Positions 46,070-57,473 of a stretch of DNA of 64,000 bases are shown piece by piece. The notes under the pieces were generated by a model. That model saw nothing but the letters and a program-made list of their open reading frames with translations. It was not told where the DNA came from and did no database searches. The stretch is from Symsagittifera roscoffensis (Eukaryota; Xenacoelomorpha; Acoela; Convolutidae). Both the position numbers and the translations under genes were made by a program. The DNA is taken from the NCBI RefSeq assembly GCF_963678635.1, contig NC_087068.1, positions 25,794,318 through 25,858,317 of the forward strand, written 5' to 3'. Positions within the stretch are counted from its first letter, which is position 1. Every line of letters starts with the position of its first letter.

Positions 46070-46900
46070 ATCAGCATCCTGGAAAACAAAACTTTGCTGC
46101 GATACTTTCGAAAAGTAAACAACAGATCAATAAATGAAAAAACTGACATCTTAGAAAATCTTTTCACAGATTTTGAAGTACCGCGTTTACCACTTAGTTT
46201 AATATTAGTAGGATTTTAAACCGTACATTCGGCAAATTTAAAAAATATGCTTTGGTCAGAGCCGACCTACTGTGATTTCGTTAAAATATTTTGTTTTCCG
46301 AATACTCTAACATTGAAAAAATTATGTTGTAATGACTGTCTCACTTGTCAACTAAATAGACCTTTTCCACACCAAAGGCAATTAGCAGAGAAACACGGTT
46401 AAAAATGACAAATTATTTTTTCAGTCACAGAAATTCGTTTGATCCAAAAGGCCTCATATCATACCTTTTTGAAGGAAACCCATACATTACGGTAATAATA
46501 GACCCATCTACACATTAAGTATAGACACTAATAGCGGATCATAATGTTTATCAGATACATAAACACAAATTATTAACACCGGAGAGAAAAAAAACGGTTT
46601 ATTCTAAATCCTTGTCATTTATTTATAATATTTTGTCATTTATTTAAAATGAAAAATAAACATAGAATTTAACAAGCTCCATAGATTAATGGAATAACCG
46701 AAGGCATGTGTCGTTCATTTCAAACAATTTTACGATGTATATTTAAAAAAATGTAGTAAACGACACTGAAGGATAATGTTCGCAGCCAGAGCATCAAAAG
46801 AACCCAAAGATATTGCCAACAGTCAAAAGACTCCATGTATTATAGTTCACTATGACGATCTTTTTAAACACCGACAAAATTTGAAACTAGCTTCAGGAAT
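46070..46900 (+). pseudogene. Third gypsy family, integrase
   Basis: A zinc-domain-like stretch with His near 46227 and C-x2-C-x2-C (CNDCLTC) near 46330-46353 is followed by EGNPYITVIID.STH near 46470-46520, the first catalytic Asp region. INGITEGMCRSFQTILR near 46690-46742 carries the catalytic Glu. The middle Asp region is unreadable (low-complexity TATTTATAAT insertion around 46615-46660). Many stops are present. Confidence 0.65.
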
Positions 46901-47221
46901 CCTTACGGATTGATTATGAATAGATATATAAAACATAATGAAACATATCACAAAAACAGCTAAGAAATTGTTATAAAGACAAAAAATTCAAACTCTAATG
47001 TATTCATGGTTTAGACCCGCTTCAGATCTAAAAACTGAAACAGCCGTTCTAATTTTTAATTTCATTACACACCGATAAATATCAAAATAATTACAGCACT
47101 TAAAAAAACACCATACCAAGTTTATGATAAACCCACAGAATGACATTTATACTAATTCAATTCAACGAAAGAAAAATTACACAATATAGAAGCTTTTTCG
47201 TTGTTCCATGTCACCCAAAAA

Positions 47222-47612
47222 AAATATTGTTCTTGCAATTTTCGATTTGTTTTTTGTGTAATAGTTGTGACAAGAGGGTGTTTGTTTTTCTCTCGTGTGT
47301 TTTGTAGTTATGTTATTGACGGTTGTAACATTTTTGAATTGTCAAATTTTTTCTGATTTCTGATGTCTTGTTGTGTTTCAAGAATCTGGAGTCCAGTAAT
47401 AGAAATTAATTGTGTAAGTTTTCGAAAAACAACTTACATGTTTATTTTCTGTTACTGAACTACAGAATTTGAAGCACAACAAAAGATCAGAAATCAATTT
47501 TTTTTTGACAAATCGAATATTTTACAATAATCCATAAACATAACTGTGAAACACACTCTAGTCAAAACTATTACATTAGAAACAAATCGAAAATTACAAG
47601 AACATTTATTTT
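47222..47612. repeat. Fold-back element, arms about 190 bp
   Basis: 47222-47425 and 47427-47612 are imperfect reverse complements meeting at TGTAAGTTTTCGAAAAACAA. The outer ends read TATTGTTCTTGCAATTTTCG and, on the other strand, AAATGTTCTTGTAATTTTCG. It has no coding capacity and lies inside the third gypsy-like element. The arms have drifted by roughly a fifth by eye, so it is not recent. Confidence 0.8.
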
Positions 47613-48838
47613 TTCCTGAAAAAACTCAGTCAACGACAGTCATCTCGACTCCGAAACCAACCAAAAAACATTAAAAACTTTTTATCCCACATTCAAAAAC
47701 GTTGAAAAAAAAATTACATGACACATCTGAAAAAATAGAAACACATCCCTACATGTCATATTAAATTGACAATTTCTTTTCCAAAAGTCTTATTGATACT
47801 ATAAAAAATTAATAAGTATCTGTAAAATAGCTCTGATAAGGATTATTTTTTTATCGAAGACTTCTACTAAGAACATCTCTTTTCTTGAATCAAAAAAGAC
47901 AAAAAAACAAAAGTTTTTTATCAAAATTACTGATTAAACACAAAAAAACAGATTCCCATTTGTGAACCCATCCCCAAATCCTAACTAAAATCCCCGCAAA
48001 ACCGATAATTTAACTAAACAGCCAACCCACTTTCAAGCATCTACCGTCATATCGTATGTTGAAAATCCAAATACTTTCGAGGACCGGCAAGCACTTTTGT
48101 CAGAACTTCTATATCCAGTACGTCATAGCTCAATTTAAAGTGAAACACAATACAAACCAAATCATAGTATCTAACTACCACTGTCATAAGACTTGAGAAG
48201 ATCACGACACCATAGTCAAATTCAAAATCAGAATACTACGATTGAAACACATGTGAATCATCCATGACGCAATTTGATTTTACCAACACCACCAATTCAA
48301 CTTAATATACATTCAGCGTCTGCATCTTTAACTTCATCAAGCGTACCAACAACTACTATAAAAAGCAACCACCATCTAAAAATCTAAGCTCACCACAATA
48401 TACAAAAAATCTACCAACATACTACCTAAGATCTATCCCATCTTCTGAATAAATACGAGACAACCTGTGCAACCCACTAATCCACTCACAGAGACTTCAG
48501 TATTGGATGGAACACACATTTCCTCACGGTGAACCAAGCCTAGCTTACGATCCAATAGAAATTTCTTCCGGTCATCAGTGCCAAAAACCATAACGACTAT
48601 GTTGGAAGAATTTTTTAGCACAAACTATTTTATTTAGCCAACATTTGAATAACACCCGACTCCCCAGTTGAGCACAAAACCAATTACAAAACAGACATGA
48701 CATTCACAAAGATCTACACAACCATAATATTCAAATTTTATATGAAAAAAATCTAGTTTTAAAATTCAAAATAACTATAGAACTAGAAAATTTTACAAAA
48801 CACACATTTCCTATTAACCAGACATAACAGTACAACCC
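47613..48838. other. AT-rich stretch inside the third gypsy-like element
   Basis: No motif recognised. It lies between integrase and the env-like frames. Confidence 0.35.
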
Positions 48839-50935
48839 TTGACTTCTCCCTCTGTTTGTACTCAACTAATAAACAAATATGACAGATACACTAAAAAACC
48901 ACTGGTTATACATCTTTTTACATCCCTTTTCATGAATTTCATCCAACTGTATCTTTCAAAATTGTTAATATTCAAATTTTTTCACCTCCTGGCATTTTTA
49001 AAAACCAAGATTTCACATCAACCCATCCCCACCCACATGGCCACATTTATACTAAAGCTCGCGCTACAAAAGAAAATACGCTGTTCACAAGTCTCAAACG
49101 GAAACAAAAACAGACTCGAAGCAAATTACCTGAGTAAAGCTAAAAATTTGTTACATCTCATTCCTGAAGATTGCTAAAATGAACTAAAAGGTTCCAAATT
49201 GATTAAAAACAAAGAAAAAAAAATAATTAAATTTTAAATTTTACTTTTTTCCAGATTGGACTCATCAACATCAACTTCAACAAAGTCATGATCAAACGAA
49301 ACTTGACGAAAATTATCCCTATCATGGCGCACATGAACAATTAACTTACCTCCACGATAAAAATTGGATCCCTCATTTTGGTACAAATGTTTCAACTGTT
49401 GTAAATCCAGCAGGAAAAAAAAGGATTTGATAAGGCGTCATTTTAATATAGATCTGAAATAATCACTGAAAAACAGTAACCCCACAATTCGTACCCAGGC
49501 AACCCTTGTTTCTTTTTCTGAAGACAAATGTACCATTTTTTTATTTCCTTAAAATCCAAGCCTGAATGAGAAAAATTCATAAATTTAATTATAGAATCAA
49601 TATCATTTGAACAAGCACAACCACATAGAAAAAAAATCAGCTCAAAACCCGTTTAGAAATGTACAACATTGTAAACAAACTAACACGATTTTGAATATAC
49701 CCAGAAACAGAAGTACCATGCAAAATATGGAAACACTTTTCAGAACACAATGTTCCGAAGTTTTAGTTGAAAATGAAAAAAGATTCGATATAAAAACAGG
49801 AAAACTCGAAATTCCTGATCACGGTACAACCAAAATGGAGACGAAGAAAAATCTTACATACCAATCTCACTCAAGAAACTCGAGACAGTAAACGTCTCAA
49901 GAATTATCACTAATAAACCTCACAAAATTTGGACCGATCCATTAAGATAATTTTCTTGATAAGAAACCTGATAACACTATAAACAGAAGTATTCAAGAAA
50001 TGTCACAATCAGAGCTCGAAACACCACATCAACTATGTGAATTAGAAAGAACACTGATAATACAATCACTACCACTAGCTTTATTAAAAATCACTTACGC
50101 GCTATACCTACTCTCAGGTAATCGCTCAGTTTTCTATGAGAACGGGGGAAATATCTTTTGCTACTATACTTGTACTAAGAAGACTCACCACTATATTTCT
50201 ATGCAGACAAACGATGCTATCAAAAAACTCCAATCTTTTTCTGAAACAATTGGTTTTGTAGATGCACTATCAGGACGTACATAAATTTGGAAAACCGGCG
50301 TCCCATGTGGATCAGATTATGGCCACAACGTAAATTAGCTGATGAAAATAAATATTATTTCCTGATTCTAACCCCCATAATAATGCCACCTCGAAAATAA
50401 TTTTGAACGGAAAAAAAACGCGCAATAGCTAGAAACCCCAATTATGACCTACAATCTATAGGAATATACTCTACGTCTGAAACACATCATCATATTCGGG
50501 CACAATATTTTCAAGAACTTTTCACAAAGATGGAGATCATACATGGACAACCAATCGATCAAAACCTTGGGAAACTTGCCAAAACAGCCGGTTTTTTGAA
50601 TATCTACGCACAAGAATATAGTGAATATTTTAAAGACATCAACGGTTTTTTGATCTCAGGAACAAAAATTTTACTCCGATCAAAATTTTTAGTTTTTTCA
50701 CAAAAAAAATTTGACATATAGGGTGGCCTTATTACATCTTAGCTTAGAGAAATTGACTATCTTAGATGCAATGTCAAACTTTAAAGGATTTGTTTTTCAT
50801 TTCTTAAAGGAACATAAAACACACGCGCAATTTATACAAAGTCAATACGGCGAATACTAAGTCATACCAAGACAGGCAAGCGTAGCAAGAGCATTATTCG
50901 CAGGCTTTTTCGGAATTTTCTCTAGCTCAAAAAAT
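48839..50935 (+). pseudogene. Env-like region of the third gypsy family (tentative)
   Basis: Frames at 48839-49177, 49607-49891, 50000-50284 and 50530-50721 lie after integrase, where errantivirus-like elements carry an envelope gene. Supporting signs are a Phe/Leu-rich hydrophobic block near 48920-49010, several Cys in 50000-50284 (C-E-L-E, F-C-Y-Y-T-C), and at 50867-50931 an Arg-bounded segment followed by a Gly/Phe-rich hydrophobic stretch that could be a fusion or membrane segment. No signal peptide or cleavage site is proven and the text is broken repeatedly. An unrelated C-terminal Gag-Pol region is the alternative. Confidence 0.3.
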
Positions 50936-51285
50936 AATAATACCAGTCGCACAAATTAACGATTACAATAAGATTTCATCAACGAAGCCAAAGACATACG
51001 ATTCAAAAACAACTCAGACAGCACTACCAACATACATTACACCGACAGCACCACCACAATTGCATAATTTAGTAAGTCATAAGCATTTACAAATAGTCCC
51101 ACAAAAAAAACTTAGGACCAAATTTTCAGTAGCATCACCACTCCATCAAAACAGTGAAATACAGAAAAAAATCACTTCTCATATTGTTTATCAGCCACAA
51201 ATTTTTGTTGAAACAGTGAACAAATAATAGAACAACCTCACATGGTTAATTTTGGTTCTGGAAACAACACTAGTTTTAGCCCCTA

Positions 51286-51687
51286 ATGAGCCGCCAGTTT
51301 GGACCTTTCCATCGCTCTCCACTATCTCGCTCTCTCTCTCTCTCTTTCTCTCTCTCGTATCCTTCTAATCTGCAACGAAAGCACTCTGTCAATTTCTTCT
51401 CTGACCTCACTTTTTCTCCCTTGCCGGTGTTCAACCCCATTTATTCAACATTTTCACACCACTCATCCCATAAGCCCTATGATGATTCTATCCAAACAGT
51501 TTTCGACATACACAATTCTTTAAATAACCCTGCCAAGGACAATCCTGACTGCTTCATTGAATCCGAACCGAGTCCCACTAGCACTACTCCTGACACCCCA
51601 AAACACATGACGCTTGATCAATTAGATCTTAGCCTAGACGATTTTATTCAACAACATCAACAAATTCATAATACTGCCCTCCCCTAG
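51286..51687 (+). CDS. Unrecognised open frame, Ser/Pro-rich (133 codons)
   Basis: One of the longest unbroken plus-strand frames right of 41 kb. It starts MSRQFGPFHRS, passes a Ser/Leu block made by a CT microsatellite (51325-51358), then becomes Pro/Ser/Thr-rich (SEPSPTSTTPDTPKH) and ends in a short acidic, Gln-rich helix-like stretch (LDLSLDDFIQQHQQ). Eleven bases after its stop a second open frame begins in another phase, so the two may be one gene split by a frameshift. No family is recognised. It may belong to the retroelement upstream or to another element. Confidence 0.35.
   Translation: MSRQFGPFHRSPLSRSLSLSFSLSYPSNLQRKHSVNFFSDLTFSPLPVFNPIYSTFSHHSSHKPYDDSIQTVFDIHNSLNNPAKDNPDCFIESEPSPTSTTPDTPKHMTLDQLDLSLDDFIQQHQQIHNTALP
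51325..51358 (+). repeat. (CT)n microsatellite
   Basis: CTCTCTCTCTCTCTCTTTCTCTCTCTC tract within the 51286-51687 frame. Confidence 0.9.
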
Positions 51688-51697
51688 TGAAAGATAA

Positions 51698-52405
51698 AAA
51701 AATTTATATAACCGCACTACATCAACTAACCAACGCTCTACAGATAAAAAAAACTTCGATAACGTTGGACTATCACATGTTCTTAATTGTTTTATTGCAC
51801 GAAAATCTAGACAAACCCCTATTGCACACTATGACCACACTGTCATCCGCTTTTTGGAAGACTTAAATAAGGACCCAGCAATAAACTCACAACCAACCAA
51901 GATTTTTTTCGAAAAAGATTACATTTTCAACCTACACAGCCTCAATGAAAAACTTGACCACATCCTTGCTCATTCACTTAAAAATACTAAAGCAAATGAC
52001 ACCTATTTCATTAAATTTAATAGTTTTCAACTCAGCTTGAATTTTCTCATTCCGAAAAAAAAACGCGACTTTAACTGCTCGCATGATGTTATGCTAAATG
52101 CGAAACTAACTCACGCACACACTTACTATGTTTTCAAACAAATACACAATTTGCAAAGCTCCCTCTCACACACTCCTTATTGTATTGAAACTACTAACCT
52201 TCACGGCATCATCGGTGACTACGAATCCGTCCAGCAGATGTATATTTTTGCCCCCCTCTCCACAAACAGTTTCCCCATTGAAGACTCTCAACCAATTATC
52301 ATCTCGTCTGAATACATCCAAACTGGTGAAATACCATTTTTAGAAAACATTTTTGGCATAAATTTTAACCATCAACTCTTTAACCATCCGAAATACTCAT
52401 CATGA
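51698..52405 (+). CDS. Unrecognised open frame (about 235 codons, first Met at 51854)
   Basis: Open from after TAA at 51693-51695 to TGA at 52403-52405, with no Met before 51854. From that Met it is 183 residues, with no transmembrane segment, no Cys clusters, and balanced composition (FEKDYIFNLHSLNEKLDHI, KKKRDFNCSHDVMLNAKL). C-terminal codons in a third frame (ITATPEEVEIIRALQLFWLLL) follow directly, hinting at one more frameshift near 52400. Being longer and less A-rich than anything in 43-51 kb, it may be a younger insertion or under past selection. Function unknown. Confidence 0.4.
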   Translation, partial: KNLYNRTTSTNQRSTDKKNFDNVGLSHVLNCFIARKSRQTPIAHYDHTVIRFLEDLNKDPAINSQPTKIFFEKDYIFNLHSLNEKLDHILAHSLKNTKANDTYFIKFNSFQLSLNFLIPKKKRDFNCSHDVMLNAKLTHAHTYYVFKQIHNLQSSLSHTPYCIETTNLHGIIGDYESVQQMYIFAPLSTNSFPIEDSQPIIISSEYIQTGEIPFLENIFGINFNHQLFNHPKYSS

Positions 52406-53227
52406 AATTACAGCAACCCCGGAAGAAGTTGAGATTATCCGAGCACTTCAGCTTTTTTGGCTACTTTTACGTATTAAAAAATTGTGATCAGCAAAACTTC
52501 TCATGCAATCACCCACTATTGAAATTAAGTTGCCACTAGGTTTTTCTCCCGACTCGACATCATTGTTATTTAAAATTTTATTTTCATCCTTTTCTATCTG
52601 TGTATCTAACGAGTTTTCTTGTAAATTACACCGAGAGTTTCAGAAAACAAGGAAACCAAAAAAAACTGAGTTTTTGTAAAACTTTACTACAAATAATGCT
52701 AAATAAATTCTCAATTATGAATAAAGTTTATGATTCGGCAAGAAATTTTTAATGTGTTTGCATTAAATTTCTTATACAATAAAATTAATTGAAAAACAAG
52801 TTAAGAATCCAAGATAAAATTAACCTTTTTATATGTGCTTTCATTTGTAAACTCTTCATTTCGTCATTTGACTCGCCCACATTTCACGCCCTCCTTTTTA
52901 GTATTTTGAATTAATTTCCATTAGAAATTTTCTGAATAAAGGAGTTTGTAGTTTGTCTACCTAACTGATAACAACTATAACTATACTCCACCCATTTCAA
53001 ACTTTTTCTTAACCCGGTCGGAAGAAGGAATCAGAGTAAAGCTTAAACATCCAACGCAGCTTGCTAATACCACGGCACTAATAACGTGTACAGGAAGGAA
53101 AGTCCTACGACACCCAAACCAGATTAAACTGGGTTAGACTGGATGAAACAATCTTTCGAAACACAAATCAAAGTCTTTTTAAGACCACAGAAATCCTAGT
53201 AAACTCAACTACAACACAAGCTGAAGC
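52406..53227. other. AT-rich non-coding stretch
   Basis: No gene recognised beyond the short third-frame continuation near 52400-52490. Confidence 0.45.
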
Positions 53228-53602
53228 AAAAGTTTGGGTTGTGTCTTAAGCGTGATGTAGCGCGGTGGTTGAGGCCGGCTATAGAGCATGCTTCAGATGT
53301 CTTTTGGTGGTGAGTTAGGCCAGTTGGAGTATACTGTCAAGCTTCTCCTTGAATATAGTCTAAAATTTTTGAACTTTTTAAATCCGTTTATATCTGTTTT
53401 TGAGAAAAGGACAGAATCAAAAGGACAAAAGAAAAAGAAATGATATAAACGGATGAAAAAAGTTCAAAAAATTTTAGACTATATTCAAAGAGAAGCTCAA
53501 AATTACACTCCAACTCACCACCAAAGACCATCTCGAGCATGCTCTATAGCCGGCCTCAACCAACGCGCTACATCACGCTTAAGACACAACCCAAACTTTT
53601 TT
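53228..53602. repeat. Long fold-back element, arms about 165 bp, loop 47 bp
   Basis: 53228-53394 pairs with 53442-53602 with high but imperfect complementarity. The outer arm parts share GTTTGGGTTGTGTCTTAAGC and CGGCTATAGAGCATGCT; the inner parts share GAATATAGTCTAAAATTTTT. Arm text TGTAGCGCG(G/T)TGGTTGAGG resembles a tRNA/SINE A-box (TRGCNNAGY), but no B-box (GGTTCGANTCC) is present. The protein-like frame at 53453-53635 is only the arm read through. Confidence 0.9.
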
Positions 53603-54343
53603 GTCAAGTGTAGCTCTAGTTTGAGCAACTATTAAAGATAATCAAAAAAATTAAGACTTTTTTCGAAAGTAACTAACAAAGATCTTAAATAAAACTGCAG
53701 TTACTAAGAGGTGCAGATATATATACGGTAAAAGTTTCATAGAGCAAAGGAAACGAGCAGCAAAAGGGAGATGAAACTCGACAATAATCTAGATGAAACG
53801 TGACTATATACCGAAGGAATAGCTGAGAAAGCACGTAGTCTCGCTCTACTTAACGAAATCGATACATCATCGAAACTGCAAATTTGATACGATTTTTTGG
53901 CTCTCTTCAAATCTCTTCAATCTCTATCTCTCTCGACAACACAAGCACTGTATTCAAGAAAGTATTTCACTGACACAAGCAACTGTCACTCTCCTCAAGG
54001 AATCTCCTCAAAAAAATCTTGACTACACTCCATTCATCCTTCAAACGAAAAGTTCGATTTAGAAAAAATTCCTACGCCCCGGATGGGTGGAACCAGTTAT
54101 GCTTTTAGTACTCATGCTTTTAGTGTGCAGTTGAGTACGTAAGATTTCTGTAGGTTGCGAGTTGGTTTTGAATCGGGTTTCTTAAGCATAAACAAGAAAT
54201 AACTGGACCAGCCAAGATAAACCAGCCCAGAACTAGAGCAGCCAAAACCTAGACCAGTAAGGAGAACTAGACCAGAGGAATTACAGATGTGTCGACTAAC
54301 AAAAAAAAGCTCAAAGCAGAACTAGTTTTGTCGAGAGTTCTAC
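53603..54343. other. Non-coding stretch
   Basis: No gene recognised. AGACCAG/AACCAG words recur at about 54205-54275. Confidence 0.4.
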
Positions 54344-54607
54344 TTGCTAGCATTTCTCCTGAAAGATGGCAGACCTGAAAGAATACTGATGGCAGACCTG
54401 ATGCAAGTAGTTCTTATTATACAAACTTTGCCAGCCCACCTGGCTATGAACTCGGTTAATGCGTTAGATTTCGACGAAAAACTCAGTCTCTACTTCAAAT
54501 TTCTTCCCGGCTCAAATCTTGAACCCATCTTCCGGGTTTTAAAAGCCCTTCAGCTTGGCAAAACTCAGATTTTTGGTATTTTTGTTGAAGCAAACGAGTC
54601 CTGCTGA
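54344..54607 (+). other. Candidate coding fragment, unrecognised
   Basis: An 87-codon frame in a GC-richer island with protein-like composition (LPAHLAMNSVNALDFDEKLS, FLPGSNLEPIFRVLKALQLG). A 20-bp direct repeat (GATGGCAGACCTGA) lies at its start. It has no start context or splice sites that I can defend; it could be an exon remnant or an element fragment. Confidence 0.25.
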
Positions 54608-56339
54608 AAGTCTCAAATGCCCATGTCCTTTTGCTTGCCCTCAACTCGATGACCTTTTTCGTTAAATATGCTTCTCAAAGAATATATTAGATCAATCATG
54701 ACTGAAGACCGGCTGTAATCGCTGTATTTTTTCTGTACCAGAAAAAACCCTTGGCGTTGATGCAGTCATCAAACAATTTTGCTTCAATAAAAGATAGATA
54801 TGTACTCTATCTAATAAATTGATAATTTTTTTGTTTTAAAAACTTTCAAAGATCGATTATTTGTACTTTCATGCATTGTTTACAGCACCATTTATTTTTC
54901 ACAGTCCAAAATGTAATAAATCAATTTTTTTTTGAAAAACTACCCGTTGAAAAGTCCAGCGCACGCCGCTGAATTGAATTCAATCTTGTCTCAAAATATA
55001 TATCTGATTTTAGTCACACAACCATCATTTTGCGAAGTATTTACAAGGTATTTTGTTTTTATTTGATTTATTTCACAAACCTCCCATCATCATTCTTTGC
55101 AAACTGAATGAGACATCATAAGATGAAATTACCTGATATTGTAAAATTTTTCGTTAGTTTTTAAAAATCACATATTTTTTTAACTCAAGAGAACCAAATT
55201 GGGTGCCAATTTTTTGGTATAAGTTGGGTGCTAATATAAAAAACGAAAAAAAAATCACATAAAAGTGACCTCATTTTTGCACCGATGAATAGCTAGCAAA
55301 ACCTTATTTTTGAAAAATTTGTGATATGATTTAGTTTATACCGAAATCTTTATTAGACTCATCATTTCTGTATCAATTTCGCTGAATCAACCTTCAGTGT
55401 CATTAAACATATTTTTCGCTTCATATACGGTTTCAATTTAATCGGAAACAATAATTAGTTTTTCATTGGAAGAGGTTTTAGGTATCACTAATATGCCGAA
55501 TCTGGATTTTTTTTCTCAATGAAGCTTTGTGATTTCTGGCAGCAATTTCCAACAATCAAAGCATACAATTAACCAGTCATTTTTGTTATTTGTTGTTTAG
55601 TAGAAACTTCATCAACTGAACTCATCAACAAAAGAAACAACCCATGAACTATACAAATTTAACAGAGTTAAAAAAATGACTTCATTTTAAGACGAATCAT
55701 ACACCTCGGATTAGCTCAAAACAACTTCAATCGGCTAAGACATCTCCTTTAAAACCAAATTATTTGAATTATGTAATTAACGAAATGAAGCAAGATGAGA
55801 TAAGAACCTGATAAATGATTATCGTTCATCCTAACAACTAATAAACGAATAAACTAAACGGTCATCAATAAGTTTTTGCTAGTAATGTTTTGTAAATGAC
55901 TCTCTTGGTAGTTCCGAGAAAGCATTCATTAATGAGCACAATTTTTTTTTTTCATTTTATTACAAATACATTCAAACAACTAATGAATTTTGCCTGGTGT
56001 TCCAGATAACTGAGAAAAACGTATAAAACAAAATCTCAGAAATTGGACGCCTTTCGTTTGTATTCTGAAACAATTATACGTTTTTTCGAATAATTTTGTT
56101 TAAAAAAATATTATTTATAACTAAAAAAAGTTTGAGACTTCATGGTTAGCTTAAAAGTATATTTTCAAAGGGTCCCAAGAAGGGCTGCTTTTTTTGTGAT
56201 CTGGAACACAAGTCGGCTCGTTCTTATTAAACCCCCTCCCCAGTAAAAAATGAAGGCTCAAAGCGTTGTGATTCTGATCATATTATGGGAAGAAGGGAGA
56301 GGACTTTAATGGGAAACAGTCCAAAAGTCTAAAATAGTT
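54608..56339. other. AT-rich stretch downstream of the EF-hand gene
   Basis: No gene seen. The right end must contain the 3' untranslated region of the minus-strand EF-hand gene; a definite polyadenylation signal was not assigned. Confidence 0.45.
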
Positions 56340-56599
56340 TCAATGAGATGCCACGCATTGGGCTATGTATTCACTGCACGTGCACTCCTGCAACAGATCT
56401 TGAGGAAACGCCTGCACGTAAGTTGCAATGGACACTTCATCCTTGCCCTTGATCTTCTTGAAGAAGTTGTAGAGCACGTTGTCTTGTTCGTCGGAGGGGA
56501 AGTACTCCTCCATCAAGTGATCGATCTTAACCTCTTTGCCTTTTCCGGCTGATTTGAATTTGTTCTGTAGCATACGTTTGAACTCAACTGTGTCCAGAC
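56340..56599 (-). CDS. EF-hand protein, terminal exon
   Basis: Acceptor CAATTTTAG|GTCTGG at 56600/56599; stop TGA at 56342-56340. Joined to 57474 in phase, it completes a 12-residue loop D-T-N-K-S-G-G-L-D-T-V-E with calcium ligands at 1, 3, 5, 9 and 12 and Gly at 6, an ideal EF-hand. A second helix-loop-helix (FFKKIKGKDEVSIATYVQAF) has the shape of an EF-hand but lacks the acidic ligands, so it is probably a non-binding partner hand. The C-terminus is Cys-rich (CTCSEYIAQCVASH). The two exons give about 157 residues. The intron of 874 nt contains a dispersed repeat (56970-57120) and a poly-C run. It is probably an intracellular calcium-binding protein; its partner is unknown. Confidence 0.82.
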
Positions 56600-56969
56600 C
56601 TAAAATTGCATTTAAGATAATTTTGCCCGACGAACGTTTCGAAAATAGAAGAACAACGCAAATGAACAAATGCGCACATTGTTGTTGACATTTTTGTCAG
56701 CGACAAAGTTTTCTTCAGCGACGATCGATCTATATTTTGAGACCCAACCTTTTTGCAATTTTTGAGCACAGTTTTGAAATATTCTTGAAGAACATTAAGT
56801 ACTTATACCGATCAAATTCAATTTAAAAATTGTTTTTTCTTAGTTCCAATCACACAGGTCCGTCATTCATTATTGTCAAGGTATTTCTACTGACCGACGC
56901 GAAGGCTCTTTTTCCTCCCCCCCCCCCCTCCGACCCCCACTACCACCACACACGGGCATCAATTTTATG

Positions 56970-57120
56970 GTGTAACGAGTGGTTTTTACAAGGTTAATTA
57001 TCAAGCCCAAATATGTTTGCCATGATCTAATTAGTCCGTATGCCAATTTTCATAACAATCGAATAATGTGAACCAAAAATTTTAATTCGAAAATTTTGCA
57101 TGTGGGGGAAAGGAAACAGA
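56970..57120 (-). repeat. Dispersed repeat in the EF-hand gene intron
   Basis: Reverse-complement relative of 32650-32815 (shared GTGTAACGAGTGGTTTT, CATAACAATCGAATAATGT, TGGGGGAAAGGAAACAGAG). It lies wholly inside the intron. Confidence 0.75.
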
Positions 57121-57473
57121 GCCGACAAGGGGATGTTAGAATTTTTGTTATAAACGGATATTCCATCGATTGTTTTAGGTAGCAGCCCCAAATAGTCGAT
57201 TTTACGAATCCTCCACTAAAAAGAGCAAAAGATCCGATTCTAAAAAATTTCAAACTCCTTAAGAAAAAGGGAAGGGGCTACCAATAACTTTGCCCCTCTT
57301 AAAAAAGTATCAGCAATTGTCTTTCAAGTTTTCCATTAAACATAAACATGAAAAAAAAAACACTGAAGCCATCAATAGCTTGCTTGCGAGTTCAGAAAAT
57401 ATAGAATTAGAACGGTTTGTGTTATTGAGAACAAAAAATTTTTTATTTGAGATTTCCTTAAATATCCACCAAC

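Larger units (their letters stand above)
43540..51230 (+). mobile_element. Third gypsy-like element, heavily mutated, with env-like tail
   Basis: The plus-strand order is possible gag/protease text (43543-44500), RT (44570-45240), RNase H (45308-45530), integrase (about 46070-46900), then Cys-containing and hydrophobic frames (48839-50935). The A-rich composition differs from the first two families. Nearly every domain has several stops. LTRs were not found. A fold-back element sits inside at 47222-47612. Confidence 0.65.

Noticed and set aside
53255-53300. tRNA gene (TAGCGCGGTGGTTGAGG word)
   Set aside because: No B-box, no acceptor stem and no cloverleaf; kept only as an A-box-like word in the fold-back.
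53453-53635. 60-residue plus-strand protein
   Set aside because: Lies in the right arm of the 53228-53602 fold-back.
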